A DNA stretch of 64,000 nt from Acinetobacter higginsii (GTDB lineage Bacteria > Pseudomonadota > Gammaproteobacteria > Pseudomonadales > Moraxellaceae), in contig NZ_KB850072.1 of the NCBI RefSeq assembly GCF_000369525.1, positions 484,147 to 548,146 of the forward strand. Direction: 5' to 3'. This document shows, piece by piece, positions 47,434 to 57,098 of this stretch. The notes below the pieces were generated by a model, which was given only the letters and a program-made list of their open reading frames with translations, was not told the DNA's origin and ran no database searches. Each line of letters opens with the position of its first letter. Positions within the stretch are counted from its first letter, which is position 1. The translations under genes and the position numbers were made by a program.

Positions 47434-48553
47434 TCATACTCAAATTCAAAACACGCTAAATAACCCACCACTACAACCCTATTTACCGAATCTAAATCAA
47501 TCCATTCAGCAGATTGAGGTGGGAACCCGAACCAAACGAGATCGACCGAATACGCAACCACGAAAGACCAAAGCCCTTACAGCAAAAAGACTTGCCAACA
47601 CCAAACAGATGAACTATCAACAATGGTTAGAAGTCAGAAAACAGGGTATTGGCAGCAGTGATGCAGCAACGGCCTGTGGACTGAATCCCTATATGTCGAT
47701 GCTGGAACTGTGGATGATCAAGACAGGGCGGATGCAACAAAACATCGAGGATGAAAGTGCAGGTTACGCACCCTTGTACTGGGGAAAAAAGCTAGAACCT
47801 TTGGTGGCTGAATACTACAGCATGCACACCAATCATAAAGTCCGTCGAGTTAATGCAGTATTGCAACACCCTGATGAAGACAAACAGTTTATGTTGGCGA
47901 ACTTGGATTATGCTGTAGTCGGTAATGAAGAAGTGCAAATTTTGGAATGTAAAACCGTGGGGGAATATGGCGCAAAACTATGGCGAGATGGCGTGCCTTT
48001 ATATGTGCTGTGTCAGGTACAGCATCAATTGGCAGTGACAGGTAAACAGGCAGCGCATATTTGTGCCTTGATCTGTGGGCATGAAACCAAAATCTATAAA
48101 GTGACTCGTAATGAAACTGTGATTCAGCACATCATTAATGCGGAACGTCATTTCTGGCAATGTGTCGAAACAGGTATTCCACCCAGTGTAGATGCTTCGG
48201 ATTCAGCAGCTAAAGCCTTGCAACAACTTTATCCTGAACAGATTCCATTAACAGTAGAAGACCTGACCCAAAATGAACAAGCTAATTATTTGTTTAATCA
48301 GTTACTAGAGGAGCGACATAAAGTTGAACAACACCAGCAGTATTTTGATGAACTGAAACATCAACTACAAATGATGATGAAAGAAGCAGAGCGAGCGGTA
48401 TTTACAGGTGGTTCAGTCACATGGAAGAAATCACAAGACTCAATCAGCCTAGACAGTAAATCATTGCTTAAACAGCATCCTGAATACCTACAGCAATTTC
48501 CCCAAACCAAAGCAGGAACACGACGCTTTCAGATTTATCCGAATGGTGGATAG
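47426..48553 (+). CDS. YqaJ-type viral recombinase/exonuclease
   Basis: The 375-aa product has the YqaJ fold: YQQWLEVRKQGIGSSDAATA near residue 68, GLNPYMSMLELWMIKTG, YWGKKLEPLVAEYY, and the active-site stretch ANLDYAVVG then VQILECKTVGEYG (Asp, Glu and Lys of the PD-(D/E)xK site) near residues 150-180. Such enzymes resect DNA for single-strand annealing recombination. A partner annealing protein is not seen in the window. It overlaps a short leader ORF. Confidence 0.85.
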   Translation: MNSHTQIQNTLNNPPLQPYLPNLNQSIQQIEVGTRTKRDRPNTQPRKTKALTAKRLANTKQMNYQQWLEVRKQGIGSSDAATACGLNPYMSMLELWMIKTGRMQQNIEDESAGYAPLYWGKKLEPLVAEYYSMHTNHKVRRVNAVLQHPDEDKQFMLANLDYAVVGNEEVQILECKTVGEYGAKLWRDGVPLYVLCQVQHQLAVTGKQAAHICALICGHETKIYKVTRNETVIQHIINAERHFWQCVETGIPPSVDASDSAAKALQQLYPEQIPLTVEDLTQNEQANYLFNQLLEERHKVEQHQQYFDELKHQLQMMMKEAERAVFTGGSVTWKKSQDSISLDSKSLLKQHPEYLQQFPQTKAGTRRFQIYPNGG

Positions 48554-48604
48554 GGCTGATACCCAAGTAACCCATTTCAATTTAACTAACACCCCAACCA
48601 ACTG

Positions 48605-48700
48605 ATCCCATACCCCAAACAAGTATGGGATTTTTTATGCCCAAAATTTATTTATCCAAATTTAAACGCCATTTCAACATCTATATAGAGTACATCATCA
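48605..48700 (+). promoter_or_regulatory. Second terminator-leader cassette
   Basis: TCCCATAC and GTATGGGA form a stem followed by TTTTTT and ATGCCCAAAATT, identical over these 18 bases to the cassette at 47371. Here the MPKI frame (from 48637) runs straight into the gene at 48700 instead of ending in a stop. Confidence 0.5.
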
Positions 48701-49599
48701 TGATTAAAGGTTTAGCTATTACCCCACCTGTGTTGGGGCGTATCAGTATCGGCAAAATTGTCGAAAAGAATGGAAAACGTCTGCCTGAAAAAGATGATCA
48801 ATTTACCATTACCAGCCAAATCCAAAATAAAGATGGGTGGGTCAAACATCCACTGGATGAGCAACTACGTGCCAAAGCGCCCAATCAGAACCAAAAGCTG
48901 AGAAGCATTCCAGTCCGCATGATCTTCAATGATCCCGATCTCAACTTAAGAGCAGAGTACAGCCTATTTGACCGCCAAACTGGACGTTTAATCTGTTCAG
49001 GCAATGGCGAAAGCTGTCAGCGACTCGGTCAAAATGGCATTGAACAACATCCTTGTCCATCCCCTGATTTATGTCCATTGGCACAGGGTGGATTATGCAA
49101 GCCCTATGGCAGACTCTACGTCAACTTAGATGAATCAGATGAGTTTGGTACTTTCATCTTTAGAACCACAGGCTTTAACAGCATCCGCACTTTGGCAGCT
49201 CGACTTCGTTACTATCACGCAGCATCGGGTGACTTACTTTCTTGTTTGCCATTGCAATTGACCTTGCGAGGTAAAAGCACCACACAAAGTTACCGTACCC
49301 CGATCTACTACGTGGATCTGACTTTACGTGATGGCACAAACCTGAAAGATGCGATTAGTTCAGCCAAACAGATGGATGAACAAAGTAAGACAGCAGGGTT
49401 CTATCAGGAGGCTTTGGATCATGTGGCACGGCAGGGTTATGGTAATGCCTGCTTTGAGGTGGGAGGTGAAGAGGGTTTGGATATAGTGGAGGAGTTTTAC
49501 AGCGTTGAATCTCAAACAGAGCATCAGCAAACGCATGATCTCACTCATGTTCAAGATATTCAGAAAGGCTTACAGCAGTCGGTTCAAGCTCTGAATTAA
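48700..49599 (+). CDS. Cys-rich 'hydrolase or metal-binding'-type protein of recombination modules
   Basis: From the ATG at 48700 (299 aa, MIKGLAITPPVLGRISIGKI) the protein has a cysteine cluster in ICSGNGESCQRL and HPCPSPDLCPLAQGGLCKPY near residues 105-145, typical of metal binding. I recall this family next to DUF932 and YqaJ genes on mobile elements, where its name is only a placeholder. The order DUF932-YqaJ-this gene supports the call. A longer frame from 48625 or 48637 is open. Confidence 0.7.
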   Translation: MIKGLAITPPVLGRISIGKIVEKNGKRLPEKDDQFTITSQIQNKDGWVKHPLDEQLRAKAPNQNQKLRSIPVRMIFNDPDLNLRAEYSLFDRQTGRLICSGNGESCQRLGQNGIEQHPCPSPDLCPLAQGGLCKPYGRLYVNLDESDEFGTFIFRTTGFNSIRTLAARLRYYHAASGDLLSCLPLQLTLRGKSTTQSYRTPIYYVDLTLRDGTNLKDAISSAKQMDEQSKTAGFYQEALDHVARQGYGNACFEVGGEEGLDIVEEFYSVESQTEHQQTHDLTHVQDIQKGLQQSVQALN

Positions 49600-49602
49600 A
49601 TA

Positions 49603-49632
49603 CTGTTGGGGGCTAAGAAGCCCCCAACAGTA
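49603..49632 (+). terminator. Terminator after the recombination module
   Basis: CTGTTGGGGGCT and AGCCCCCAACAG form a strong 12-bp stem with a short AAGA loop region. It marks the right end of the island's transcribed part, before the IS element. Confidence 0.8.
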
Positions 49633-49690
49633 ATATTGCTACTATTTTTTATTAAAAAATTTGAACTACTTATTGAATCAATAAACATTA

Positions 49691-50547
49691 GGGTCTGTTG
49701 ACAATTGTTGCCTAAAAAAATAGCGAGATAGTAAAATCAAATCGCCAAACCCAATTTTACACTCGCTATGCCTCGTACAATGCTGAATGATCAACACTGG
49801 TCTAAGTTAACTACCATTTTCCGTCATTTTAATATTTATCTCAAATTAAATTTGAGGAATTTTATCGAAGCTATTCTATTTAGGATACGTACAGGTTGTC
49901 CTTGGAGAGATTTACCTCAGGAATTCGGTAAGCCAAACTCTATTTTCAAGAAATATAATCGCTGGTCTAAAAACAACAAACTTATGAATATATTTAAGTT
50001 ATTTAGTCAGCATGCTGATAAAGAATGGATTTTTATTGATGGTAGTCATGTTAGAGCACATCAACATTCAGCAGGAATTAAGAATCAAGATATTTCTAAA
50101 AGTATCGGTGGCAATAGTTCTAAAATACATTTAGCAATTGATTCAAATGGTAATCCAATTGAGTTTATTATTTCTGACGGAACTTCTCATGATATGAAAA
50201 TTGCCCCAGATCTTGTATCAAAACTAGATTTAAGTGAATCAGAAATGCTGTGCGCTGATAAAGGTTACGATTCTGAAAGTCTTAGAAAGCAAATTCAAGA
50301 CAGCAAAACAAAACCAAATATTCCTAGAAAATCAAACACAAAGTCTAGTAATGATCACATGGATTGGTATATGTATAAAATCAGACACTTAGTTGAGAAT
50401 TTATTTTGTAGATTGAAACAATTTAGGGGGATTGCGACACGATATGACAAGCTAAAGCGTAATTATCAAAGTGCAGTTGCTTTAGCTTGTATATTTATAT
50501 GGTTACCGTTATAGAGTGAATTATGAGCAAGAAATGTCAACACACCC
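49691..50547 (+). mobile_element. IS5-family insertion sequence (857 bp)
   Basis: GGGTCTGTTGACAATTGTTG and, at the right end, CAAGAAATGTCAACACACCC (reverse complement GGGTGTGTTGACATTTCTTG) are imperfect terminal inverted repeats. TA flanks both ends (49689-49690, 50548-50549), fitting the IS427-type subgroup. One transposase gene fills it. The outer 13 bases equal the ends of the MITE-like repeats at 16542 and 24546. It lies between the island's last gene and the copper genes, with both flanking genes intact. Confidence 0.9.
49768..50514 (+). CDS. IS5-family transposase
   Basis: The 248-aa protein is full length for this branch. The N-terminal block LRNFIEAILFRIRTGCPWRD and the DDE core are visible: Asp in EWIFIDGSHVRAHQHS, Asp in MLCADKGYDSESLRK and Glu in RHLVENLFCRLKQFRGIATR. 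No frameshift is seen, so the element may be active and could also move the short elements that share its ends. Confidence 0.93.
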   Translation: MPRTMLNDQHWSKLTTIFRHFNIYLKLNLRNFIEAILFRIRTGCPWRDLPQEFGKPNSIFKKYNRWSKNNKLMNIFKLFSQHADKEWIFIDGSHVRAHQHSAGIKNQDISKSIGGNSSKIHLAIDSNGNPIEFIISDGTSHDMKIAPDLVSKLDLSESEMLCADKGYDSESLRKQIQDSKTKPNIPRKSNTKSSNDHMDWYMYKIRHLVENLFCRLKQFRGIATRYDKLKRNYQSAVALACIFIWLPL

Positions 50548-50561
50548 TACTTAAGTATCGT

Positions 50562-50831
50562 TTATTTGGAGGGCGGTAGTACGTTAGGCTTTTGTAACAT
50601 TAATCCATTTATAACTTTTTGTTGTCTACTATCTTCATTACGTAGTTGTTTATCTTTAGAATGATGGTCTTTATTCTCTTCGACTTTGGTGTCGCCATGA
50701 TTATGATCAGTGATATTACGTAATTCGGTATCATCTAAGGAGCGAATCGTTTTTGAAGTGCTAGGTTCAGCCCATGATGTCGTATTCAAAAAAATGAAAA
50801 ATAATAAATTGTACTTCATCCATGAAGTCAT
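50562..50831 (-). CDS. Small secreted protein at the end of the copCD unit
   Basis: The 89-aa product has a signal peptide (MKYNLLFFIFLNTTSWA, after MTSW) and a charged, His-rich tail (DHNHGDTKVEENKDHHSKDK). It starts 15 bp after copD in the same direction, with AAGGATC before the ATG, and ends 14 bp before the IS element. The His residues suggest metal binding, but the protein is unrecognised. A role in copper handling is an inference from position. Confidence 0.6.
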   Translation of the reverse strand: MTSWMKYNLLFFIFLNTTSWAEPSTSKTIRSLDDTELRNITDHNHGDTKVEENKDHHSKDKQLRNEDSRQQKVINGLMLQKPNVLPPSK

Positions 50832-50845
50832 AGCGTGATCCTTTT

Positions 50846-51727
50846 TTACTCAATACCGACTACAGTGGTGATATAACCAGTGGCTAAAAGAATTGATAGA
50901 CCTAATGACATCTCAAATAAAATGGCATAGCCCAATTGTTTCGCAAATTTCGGGTCTTGTAAGCGAGGTGTGAAATACCATTTGTTAAAGGCTGCTAACA
51001 ATAAAATACTTAGGACAAATAATATTTTAATAATAAATCCATGCCCATAAGGTGTATTGATTAGAGTATTAAAATCTTTAAAGAGTAATAAAGCAATACT
51101 AAGACCACAAGCGATGAGTATTCCTACAATAAAGGCTGCTATTTGCCCAAATAGATGCATACGTTCTTTAAGTGGTAAGCCATTAATTTTTTTGCTTGTT
51201 TTCCATAATGGATAAAGCGACCCCATCCATAAGGACATTACAAGTACATGTATTGATAACAAAGCTTGAGCGAATAAGGGTAAATTCGTGACGTGTCCGA
51301 GTTGTGAAAAACTTAAAACGATTGGTGTGAGCAGTATGGTAAAGATTGCTCCTTCAGTTTTGGAAATATCAATCGTCCCTTTACTAAGTTTGACTATCAT
51401 AAATATGAGTAAAAGTGCAAAACTGATTGATCGAATGATAGAGACATGTCCAGTAGGAGTATTGACTAGTATATTTATATAGTTGCTATCCCACATACCT
51501 GAAAGGCCAGTGTTGGCAAAACTTCCTATAAGAATGAAGAAGCCGAGAACACTTGAAAAAAGGCCTAAACCTGTACCAATAGTCATGTATTTTAGAATAG
51601 TCTCCTTGATTTCAACATAACGTCCAAGTAAGAAATAGCAGAAAGCACCGCCAATAACAAATGCAATCCCTAAATATAAAATGACTTTAACCAACCATGT
51701 TGCATATATCCAAGTCTCAGGAATCAT
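50846..51727 (-). CDS. copD: Copper resistance protein CopD
   Basis: The 293-aa membrane protein has about eight helices and the CopD pattern, with PTGHVSIIRSISFALLLIF, LGHVTNLPLFAQALLSIHVL and NTPYGHGFIIKILFVLSILL. CopD works with CopC to bring copper into the cytoplasm or to balance periplasmic copper. It follows copC on the same strand, across a hairpin at 51750, with GGGAG before the ATG. Confidence 0.92.
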   Translation of the reverse strand: MIPETWIYATWLVKVILYLGIAFVIGGAFCYFLLGRYVEIKETILKYMTIGTGLGLFSSVLGFFILIGSFANTGLSGMWDSNYINILVNTPTGHVSIIRSISFALLLIFMIVKLSKGTIDISKTEGAIFTILLTPIVLSFSQLGHVTNLPLFAQALLSIHVLVMSLWMGSLYPLWKTSKKINGLPLKERMHLFGQIAAFIVGILIACGLSIALLLFKDFNTLINTPYGHGFIIKILFVLSILLLAAFNKWYFTPRLQDPKFAKQLGYAILFEMSLGLSILLATGYITTVVGIE

Positions 51728-51749
51728 ATTTTTCTCCCTTTATTATAGC

Positions 51750-51776
51750 AACATGCCAGCAAGCTGCTGGCATGTT
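51750..51776 (-). terminator. Intercistronic hairpin between copC and copD
   Basis: AACATGCCAGCA and TGCTGGCATGTT form a perfect 12-bp stem. No clear T run follows on the minus strand, so it may be an attenuator or an RNA-stability element rather than a full stop. Confidence 0.5.
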
Positions 51777-51794
51777 GACTATTTTCACTCATTG

Positions 51795-52175
51795 TTATTT
51801 TGCCGATTTAATAGTGAAATTATATTCACCATTCATGTTATGGCCATCGGTACCCATTGTGGTCCAAACCACCGTATATTTTCCTTTTTTTAGTTTTGGA
51901 ACCGCTACGTCAAATGATTTTTTCATATCATGAGTTATTTGGTAGTTCAAAGGGATATCCTTACGTTGGGCATCAAGTAACTTAACGTTCATTAGCATGA
52001 CTTCTTCACCAAAATTGAGTGTTATGTTTTTTGGTTGACTTGCTACAGAAGCATTGATCGCAGGAATTGCACTTTCAAGTTTCACGTGTGCAAATGCACT
52101 TGAAGCAGTAACAATCAGTGTTGCACCTACGAGAGTGTTACGTAGAGCTGACATTTTATTTTTGAAAATTTTCAT
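51795..52175 (-). CDS. copC: Periplasmic copper-binding protein CopC
   Basis: The 126-aa product has a signal peptide ending SSAFA, so the mature chain starts with AHVKLESAIP; the His near the amino end is the Cu(II) ligand in CopC. WTTMGTDGHNMNGEYNF supplies the second His. The ATG at 52175 follows AGAGGA. It is divergent from the P-type ATPase, and a CopR-like box lies between them. Confidence 0.94.
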   Translation of the reverse strand: MKIFKNKMSALRNTLVGATLIVTASSAFAHVKLESAIPAINASVASQPKNITLNFGEEVMLMNVKLLDAQRKDIPLNYQITHDMKKSFDVAVPKLKKGKYTVVWTTMGTDGHNMNGEYNFTIKSAK

Positions 52176-52304
52176 TTCTTCATCCTCTTTAAACTAATCT
52201 TGGGCTCAGTAATGACCGAATGAAATGCATCAATTGGTTGCTTGGTCATCACCTTTCTCATGCTTATTATTAAAGGATGAGAGAAACATCCCGATGACTT
52301 CAAA

Positions 52305-52323
52305 ATTACATTTTTGTCATTTT
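52305..52323. promoter_or_regulatory. Putative CopR/CusR box, copC side
   Basis: The 19-bp ATTACA-TTTTT-GTCATTTT lies between copC and the P-type ATPase. The same halves with the same 5-bp spacing are at 57013 between copR and the Met-rich gene, which makes a shared binding site likely. Confidence 0.65.
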
Positions 52324-52456
52324 AAAAATTAAAAAACCACAAGTGGTACACTGGCTTTAAAGAAAACAATGATCACTAAACAAACTAATAAGAGGGAGTC
52401 TATTTCCATCTTAATGAAATTATTAATTTAAAAAATTAAATATGAAGGAGGCTTTT

Positions 52457-54820
52457 ATGGACCATCATCATGAAAACAAAGTACTCAATAACAGACTTAC
52501 TGACCCTGTCTGTGGTATGACAGTTACAGAAGCATCCAAGTTTTATGAAGAAGTTAAAAATAGAACTTTTTACTTTTGTAGTGAGAAATGCCACATAAAG
52601 TTTAAAAGTGATCCTCATTTTTATATTACTAAAGTTGAGAATGTAGTTACGTTAAAAGAACCACAAAAGAGGGATGGTGAGGATTCAAATGAAGTTAATC
52701 AGCCTGCTCATGTTAATACCTTCACGATATACACTTGTCCAATGCATCCTGAAATTAGACAGAACCATGCGGGAAATTGTCCGATCTGTGGTATGTCGTT
52801 AGAGCCTTTACTTCCTGACTTAGATGACGCTGATGAAAACCCAGAACTCAAGAATTTTAAGCATAGATTTTGGTGGACCTTACCGCTAACCATTATTGTA
52901 GTTTTCTTAGCAATGTTTGGTCATCAATTGAACTGGTTCGAAATGCAGGTGCAAAGCTGGATGGAACTGGTACTGACTTTACCAATTGTTTTGTGGGCAG
53001 GAATGCCATTTTTTGTGAGATGTTGGCAGTCAATCTGGAATCGGAGTCCAAATATGTGGACCTTGATTGGAATAGGTACAGGAGCTGCTTTTATATACAG
53101 CCTTGTTGGAACAATAGTACCTCAAGTATTTCCAGACTCATTTGTATCTATGGGGCGTGTTGCTGTGTATTTTGAGGCGACCGCAGCGATTATTTCTCTC
53201 ACATTGTTAGGTCAAGTGCTAGAGTTAAAAGCACGTTCCCAAACTTCAGCGGCAATTAAATCCCTACTTGGGCTAGCACCTAAAACAGCAAGAAAAATCA
53301 GTGTTGATGGTATAGAAGAAGATATTCCACTATCTCATGTACACGTAGGCGATTTATTACGGATACGCCCCGGTGAAAAAGTTCCTGTTGATGGAGTCAT
53401 TACAGAAGGTTCAAGCTCTGTAGATGAATCGATGTTAACTGGTGAACCTGTGCCAGTTACAAAACGTGTGGGTGATCAAGTCATTGGTGCAACAATGAAC
53501 ATGAATGGTTCATTGGTGATGCGATCAGAAAAAGTTGGATCATCAACCGTACTTTCTCAAATCGTGCAAATGGTTGCTCAGGCTCAACGTTCAAAAGCAC
53601 CTATGCAGCGGATGGCGGATCATGTTGCAGGACGATTTGTTATGGGGGTTATAGGTATTGCTGTTCTAACTTTTTTGGGGTGGGGGCTATTCGGACCTGA
53701 ACCTAGTTGGGTTTATGGATTAATCAATGCAGTAGCTGTTTTAATCATCGCATGCCCATGTGCTTTGGGATTAGCTACGCCAATGTCAATTATGGTAGCA
53801 ACAGGGCGAGGTGCATCAAATGGAGTACTTTTTCGAGACGCTGCCGCAATAGAGAATCTACGTAAAATTGATACATTGATTATTGATAAAACAGGAACTT
53901 TGACAGAAGGACAACCATCATTCAATAAAGTAGTAGCCACTTCAGGATATGAAAAGAATGAAGTCCTCCGTTTAGCTGCGAGTTTAGATCAGGGCAGTGA
54001 GCATCCTTTAGCAAATGCAATTGTACGTGCCGCCCGTGAGCGAAATCTTACTTTAAGTAAACCTACTTCATTTGAATCAGGTTCAGGTATTGGTGTTAAT
54101 GGAGAGATAAACGGACAAAAATTAGCGCTAGGCAATACGGCACTGATGAAGCAATTAGGGATATCTGTTAACACTCTTATTCCACAAGCAGAGGTATTAA
54201 GAGCTGAAGGTGCCAGTGTTATGTATTTGGCAGCCGATGGAAAACTGCTAGGTCTTCTGGCAGTTTCAGATCCAATCAAAGCAAGCACTCCAGAGGCCCT
54301 TTTATCGTTGGAAGACTCAGGTTTAAGAATCATCATGGCAACAGGTGATGGGCTAACTACAGCAAAATCAGTTGGGGCTAAGTTAGGAATTAGTGAGGTT
54401 TATGGTGAGGTTAAACCTGCTGATAAATTAGATTTGGTCACAAAATTGCAAAAAGAAGGGAGAATTGTTGCTATGGCTGGTGATGGAATTAATGATGCAC
54501 CAGCCTTGGCTCAAGCTGATATTGGAATCGCAATGGGCACGGGTACTGATGTAGCAATGAATAGTGCCCAAGTTACATTAGTAAAAGGTGACTTACGTGG
54601 TATTGAAATTGCTCGTTCTTTATCAGAGGCAACTGTTAAAAATATGAAACAAAACTTGATGTTTGCTTTCCTCTATAATGGATTAGGTATCCCTTTGGCT
54701 GCTGGTGTACTGTATCCATTTACTGGCTGGTTACTCTCGCCTATGATTGCTGCATTAGCAATGAGCCTAAGCTCAGCATCGGTAATTGGTAATGCCTTAC
54801 GATTACGTCATCAAAAATAA
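52457..54820 (+). CDS. Copper-translocating P-type ATPase
   Basis: The 787-aa pump exports Cu(I) or Ag(I). In order: an N-terminal YHS-like motif ([10 protein letters not shown], near residue 15), a heavy-metal-binding motif [20 protein letters not shown] near 90, TGEPVPVT, the CPC site [13 protein letters not shown], the phosphorylation motif DKTGTLTEG, and [11 protein letters not shown]. No HMA domain. I use the ATG at 52457, right after AAGGAGG, rather than the one at 52442. It faces copC-copD and ends in a hairpin. Confidence 0.93.
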   Translation: MDHHHENKVLNNRLTDPVCGMTVTEASKFYEEVKNRTFYFCSEKCHIKFKSDPHFYITKVENVVTLKEPQKRDGEDSNEVNQPAHVNTFTIYTCPMHPEIRQNHAGNCPICGMSLEPLLPDLDDADENPELKNFKHRFWWTLPLTIIVVFLAMFGHQLNWFEMQVQSWMELVLTLPIVLWAGMPFFVRCWQSIWNRSPNMWTLIGIGTGAAFIYSLVGTIVPQVFPDSFVSMGRVAVYFEATAAIISLTLLGQVLELKARSQTSAAIKSLLGLAPKTARKISVDGIEEDIPLSHVHVGDLLRIRPGEKVPVDGVITEGSSSVDESMLTGEPVPVTKRVGDQVIGATMNMNGSLVMRSEKVGSSTVLSQIVQMVAQAQRSKAPMQRMADHVAGRFVMGVIGIAVLTFLGWGLFGPEPSWVYGLINAVAVLIIACPCALGLATPMSIMVATGRGASNGVLFRDAAAIENLRKIDTLIIDKTGTLTEGQPSFNKVVATSGYEKNEVLRLAASLDQGSEHPLANAIVRAARERNLTLSKPTSFESGSGIGVNGEINGQKLALGNTALMKQLGISVNTLIPQAEVLRAEGASVMYLAADGKLLGLLAVSDPIKASTPEALLSLEDSGLRIIMATGDGLTTAKSVGAKLGISEVYGEVKPADKLDLVTKLQKEGRIVAMAGDGINDAPALAQADIGIAMGTGTDVAMNSAQVTLVKGDLRGIEIARSLSEATVKNMKQNLMFAFLYNGLGIPLAAGVLYPFTGWLLSPMIAALAMSLSSASVIGNALRLRHQK

Positions 54821-54826
54821 TCACGA

Positions 54827-54862
54827 CTTACCACTCATTAGCGTAAGTTAATGAGTGGTAAG
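54827..54862. terminator. Bidirectional hairpin after the ATPase
   Basis: CTTACCACTCATTA and TAATGAGTGGTAAG make a perfect 14-bp stem with an 8-base loop, between the convergent P-type ATPase and sensor kinase genes. Confidence 0.7.
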
Positions 54863-54898
54863 CATCATTAGAATGAGTGCTTAATAACCGAGATATCA

Positions 54899-56275
54899 CT
54901 AATTTTTAAAGATAATTTTAAAAGAAATATGTCCCTCGTTATAAGTCGCTTGAATGGAAGCTCCATGCACATCAAGAATAGATTTGGTAATTGCTAAACC
55001 AAGGCCAGTACCTTCTTCAACTCTCTGTCTAGATACATCTGTTCGATAAAAACGATCGAATAACCGATTAAGTTGTTCTGATGATAGTGGGGAGCTTTCA
55101 TTTTCAATGATGAATGTTGTTGTATCAAAGTTTTGTTGGCATGTGATTTTGATGACCGAATCTGATTTGCCATATTTAATTGCATTCGATAACAAATTAC
55201 TTAAAGCGCGGCGTAGCATTAAAGGATCACCTTTTATACTACCTGAACCACTCTGTTCGAGTGACATTCCCTTTTCAGCAGCGATAGCATCATAAAAATC
55301 AAATAATGCTGAAACTTCTTTAACTAAATTAACCTGTTGTAGGTTAGGTAAATGTAGACCATGTTCTGCTTTTGCCAAAAATAGCATATCAGAGACCATG
55401 CGAGCTAAATGCTCAAACTCTTCTAAATTTGAAAATAGAACTTCCTGATAAGTATTAATATTTCGACTACGAGATAAACATACTTGAGTTTGAGTCATCA
55501 AATTGTTAATAGGTGTTCTTATTTCATGAGCAAGATCAGATGAAAAATCTGAAAGTTTTTCTACTGCGGCTTCTAGCCGATCTAACATATCATTAAAAGC
55601 GACAGCCAGTGATTTAAGTTCGGTTGGAGTATTTTCGACTTCTAAACGTTCAGAAAGATGTTGGGCTGAGATACCCTCTGCTACTTTTGCCATTTGTTGT
55701 ACTGGACGTAGCCCTCGCCATGCTGCGAACCACCCTAAGAACATTAAACAAATTGTACCCACAAATCCAATGTATAAAAGTTGACGTCTAAAGTCATTTA
55801 AGAAATGTAGATGCTCAGAGGTATCGATTCCAACAATAATCTGAGCTGATATAAACGAGTCATTATGATCAAAAGTCTTTTTATAAATTAAGCCACGATA
55901 AGTCTTATTTTTAATTTTCCATTCAAGCCATGGATCTTGTTTTGATTTGTTGAGTGCTTGGGGATGAATTACTGATGGTGCTGAGCTAAAAATAACTTGA
56001 CCTGTTGGACGTTCAATCTGAACAATCAGATCGTGATGTCCAATTAAGGCATCTTTTAAATATAAATTTAGTTCTTGAGAGTTAGATGGGTTCTGTTCAA
56101 GTAGATTCTCTATAAGTTGAATTTTGCCTTCTAATTGAGTTCGGTCTTGAGCTTCAAAATGATGCATTACGAGCTTGTGAATAACCAACCCCATAATCAT
56201 TAAGATGATAACAGTAGAAAGAGAAAAGATGATTGCTATACGAAAGCTGATTGCATTAAACAATTTACGAGTCAT
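54899..56275 (-). CDS. copS: Heavy-metal sensor histidine kinase (CopS/CusS)
   Basis: The 458-aa kinase has two membrane segments (residues 10-35 and near 165-185), a HAMP region, the phospho-acceptor motif [18 protein letters not shown] near residue 245, and the ATP motifs [13 protein letters not shown] and [13 protein letters not shown]. Its layout fits the CusS/CopS/SilS branch, which senses periplasmic copper or silver. It overlaps copR by 11 bp on the same strand. Confidence 0.93.
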   Translation of the reverse strand: MTRKLFNAISFRIAIIFSLSTVIILMIMGLVIHKLVMHHFEAQDRTQLEGKIQLIENLLEQNPSNSQELNLYLKDALIGHHDLIVQIERPTGQVIFSSAPSVIHPQALNKSKQDPWLEWKIKNKTYRGLIYKKTFDHNDSFISAQIIVGIDTSEHLHFLNDFRRQLLYIGFVGTICLMFLGWFAAWRGLRPVQQMAKVAEGISAQHLSERLEVENTPTELKSLAVAFNDMLDRLEAAVEKLSDFSSDLAHEIRTPINNLMTQTQVCLSRSRNINTYQEVLFSNLEEFEHLARMVSDMLFLAKAEHGLHLPNLQQVNLVKEVSALFDFYDAIAAEKGMSLEQSGSGSIKGDPLMLRRALSNLLSNAIKYGKSDSVIKITCQQNFDTTTFIIENESSPLSSEQLNRLFDRFYRTDVSRQRVEEGTGLGLAITKSILDVHGASIQATYNEGHISFKIIFKN

Positions 56276-56948
56276 CTTCTACCTCTAAAACATACCCCAT
56301 TCCACGTATGTTCTGTATCAGCTTTGGGCTAAAATTACTGTCAATTTTACTGCGCAAACGTTTGATAGCGACTTCTACAACGTTGGTATCACTATCAAAA
56401 TTCATGTCCCATATTTGAGAGGCAATGAGCGTACGAGGTAATATCTCACCACGTCTACGCATAAATAATTCCATCAGCGCGAATTCTTTAGCTGTTAAGT
56501 CAATACGTTGCCCAGCGCGAGTGACGCGGCGTTTACGAAGATCAAGTTCAAGATCAGCAATTGTAATAAGGTTACTATCTTCTTTTTGTTGTCCCCGTCG
56601 GAGTAAGCTTTTAATTCGTGCTAATAACTCAGCAAAAGCAAAAGGCTTGACTAGATAATCATCAGCACCTAAATCCAAGCCTTTCACACGATCTTCAATT
56701 TGATCACGTGCTGAAAGAAAAAGAATAGGCATAGTTTTGCCACTTTTTCGGATATCATAAATGATATCCCAACCATCTAGCTTTGGAAGCATCACATCTA
56801 AAATGATGAGGTCATATTCTTCGGAAAGCGCTTGATGTTTACCAGATAATCCATCCGTTACCCAATCCGTTATATACCCAGCTTCAGATAGACCTTGTTT
56901 AAGGTAGTCACCGGTTTTTTGTTCATCTTCAACTAGTAAGATTCTCAT
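56265..56948 (-). CDS. copR: Heavy-metal response regulator (CopR/CusR)
   Basis: From [10 protein letters not shown] (start at 56948) the protein is 227 aa, the same as E. coli CusR. A receiver domain with the phospho-Asp in [17 protein letters not shown] is followed by an OmpR-type winged helix ([20 protein letters not shown]). An upstream frame to 56981 is open but lacks a ribosome binding site. It should bind the two ATTACA-N5-GTCATTTT boxes and control the copper genes. Confidence 0.94.
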   Translation of the reverse strand: MRILLVEDEQKTGDYLKQGLSEAGYITDWVTDGLSGKHQALSEEYDLIILDVMLPKLDGWDIIYDIRKSGKTMPILFLSARDQIEDRVKGLDLGADDYLVKPFAFAELLARIKSLLRRGQQKEDSNLITIADLELDLRKRRVTRAGQRIDLTAKEFALMELFMRRRGEILPRTLIASQIWDMNFDSDTNVVEVAIKRLRSKIDSNFSPKLIQNIRGMGYVLEVEDDS

Positions 56949-57012
56949 TGATAAAAATCCCATATCACTCATTAAGAACATAATAACGTTATAAATACGT
57001 GATTCGTTGTAG

Positions 57013-57031
57013 ATTACAAAAATGTCATTTT
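57013..57031. promoter_or_regulatory. Putative CopR/CusR box, copR/copA side
   Basis: ATTACA-AAAAT-GTCATTTT lies in the 150-bp divergent region between copR and the Met-rich gene that precedes copA, with the same spacing as the box at 52305. TCATGTCAC next to it may extend the site. Confidence 0.65.
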
Positions 57032-57098
57032 CATGTCACATAGATGTTTAGTGAAGGCCTTTAAGGTATTTACATAAAGTTAATTTTTGGAGCAAAAC

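Noticed and set aside
56949..56981. CopR start at 56981
   Set aside because: The extra 11 residues precede [10 protein letters not shown], the usual response-regulator start, and have no ribosome binding site.
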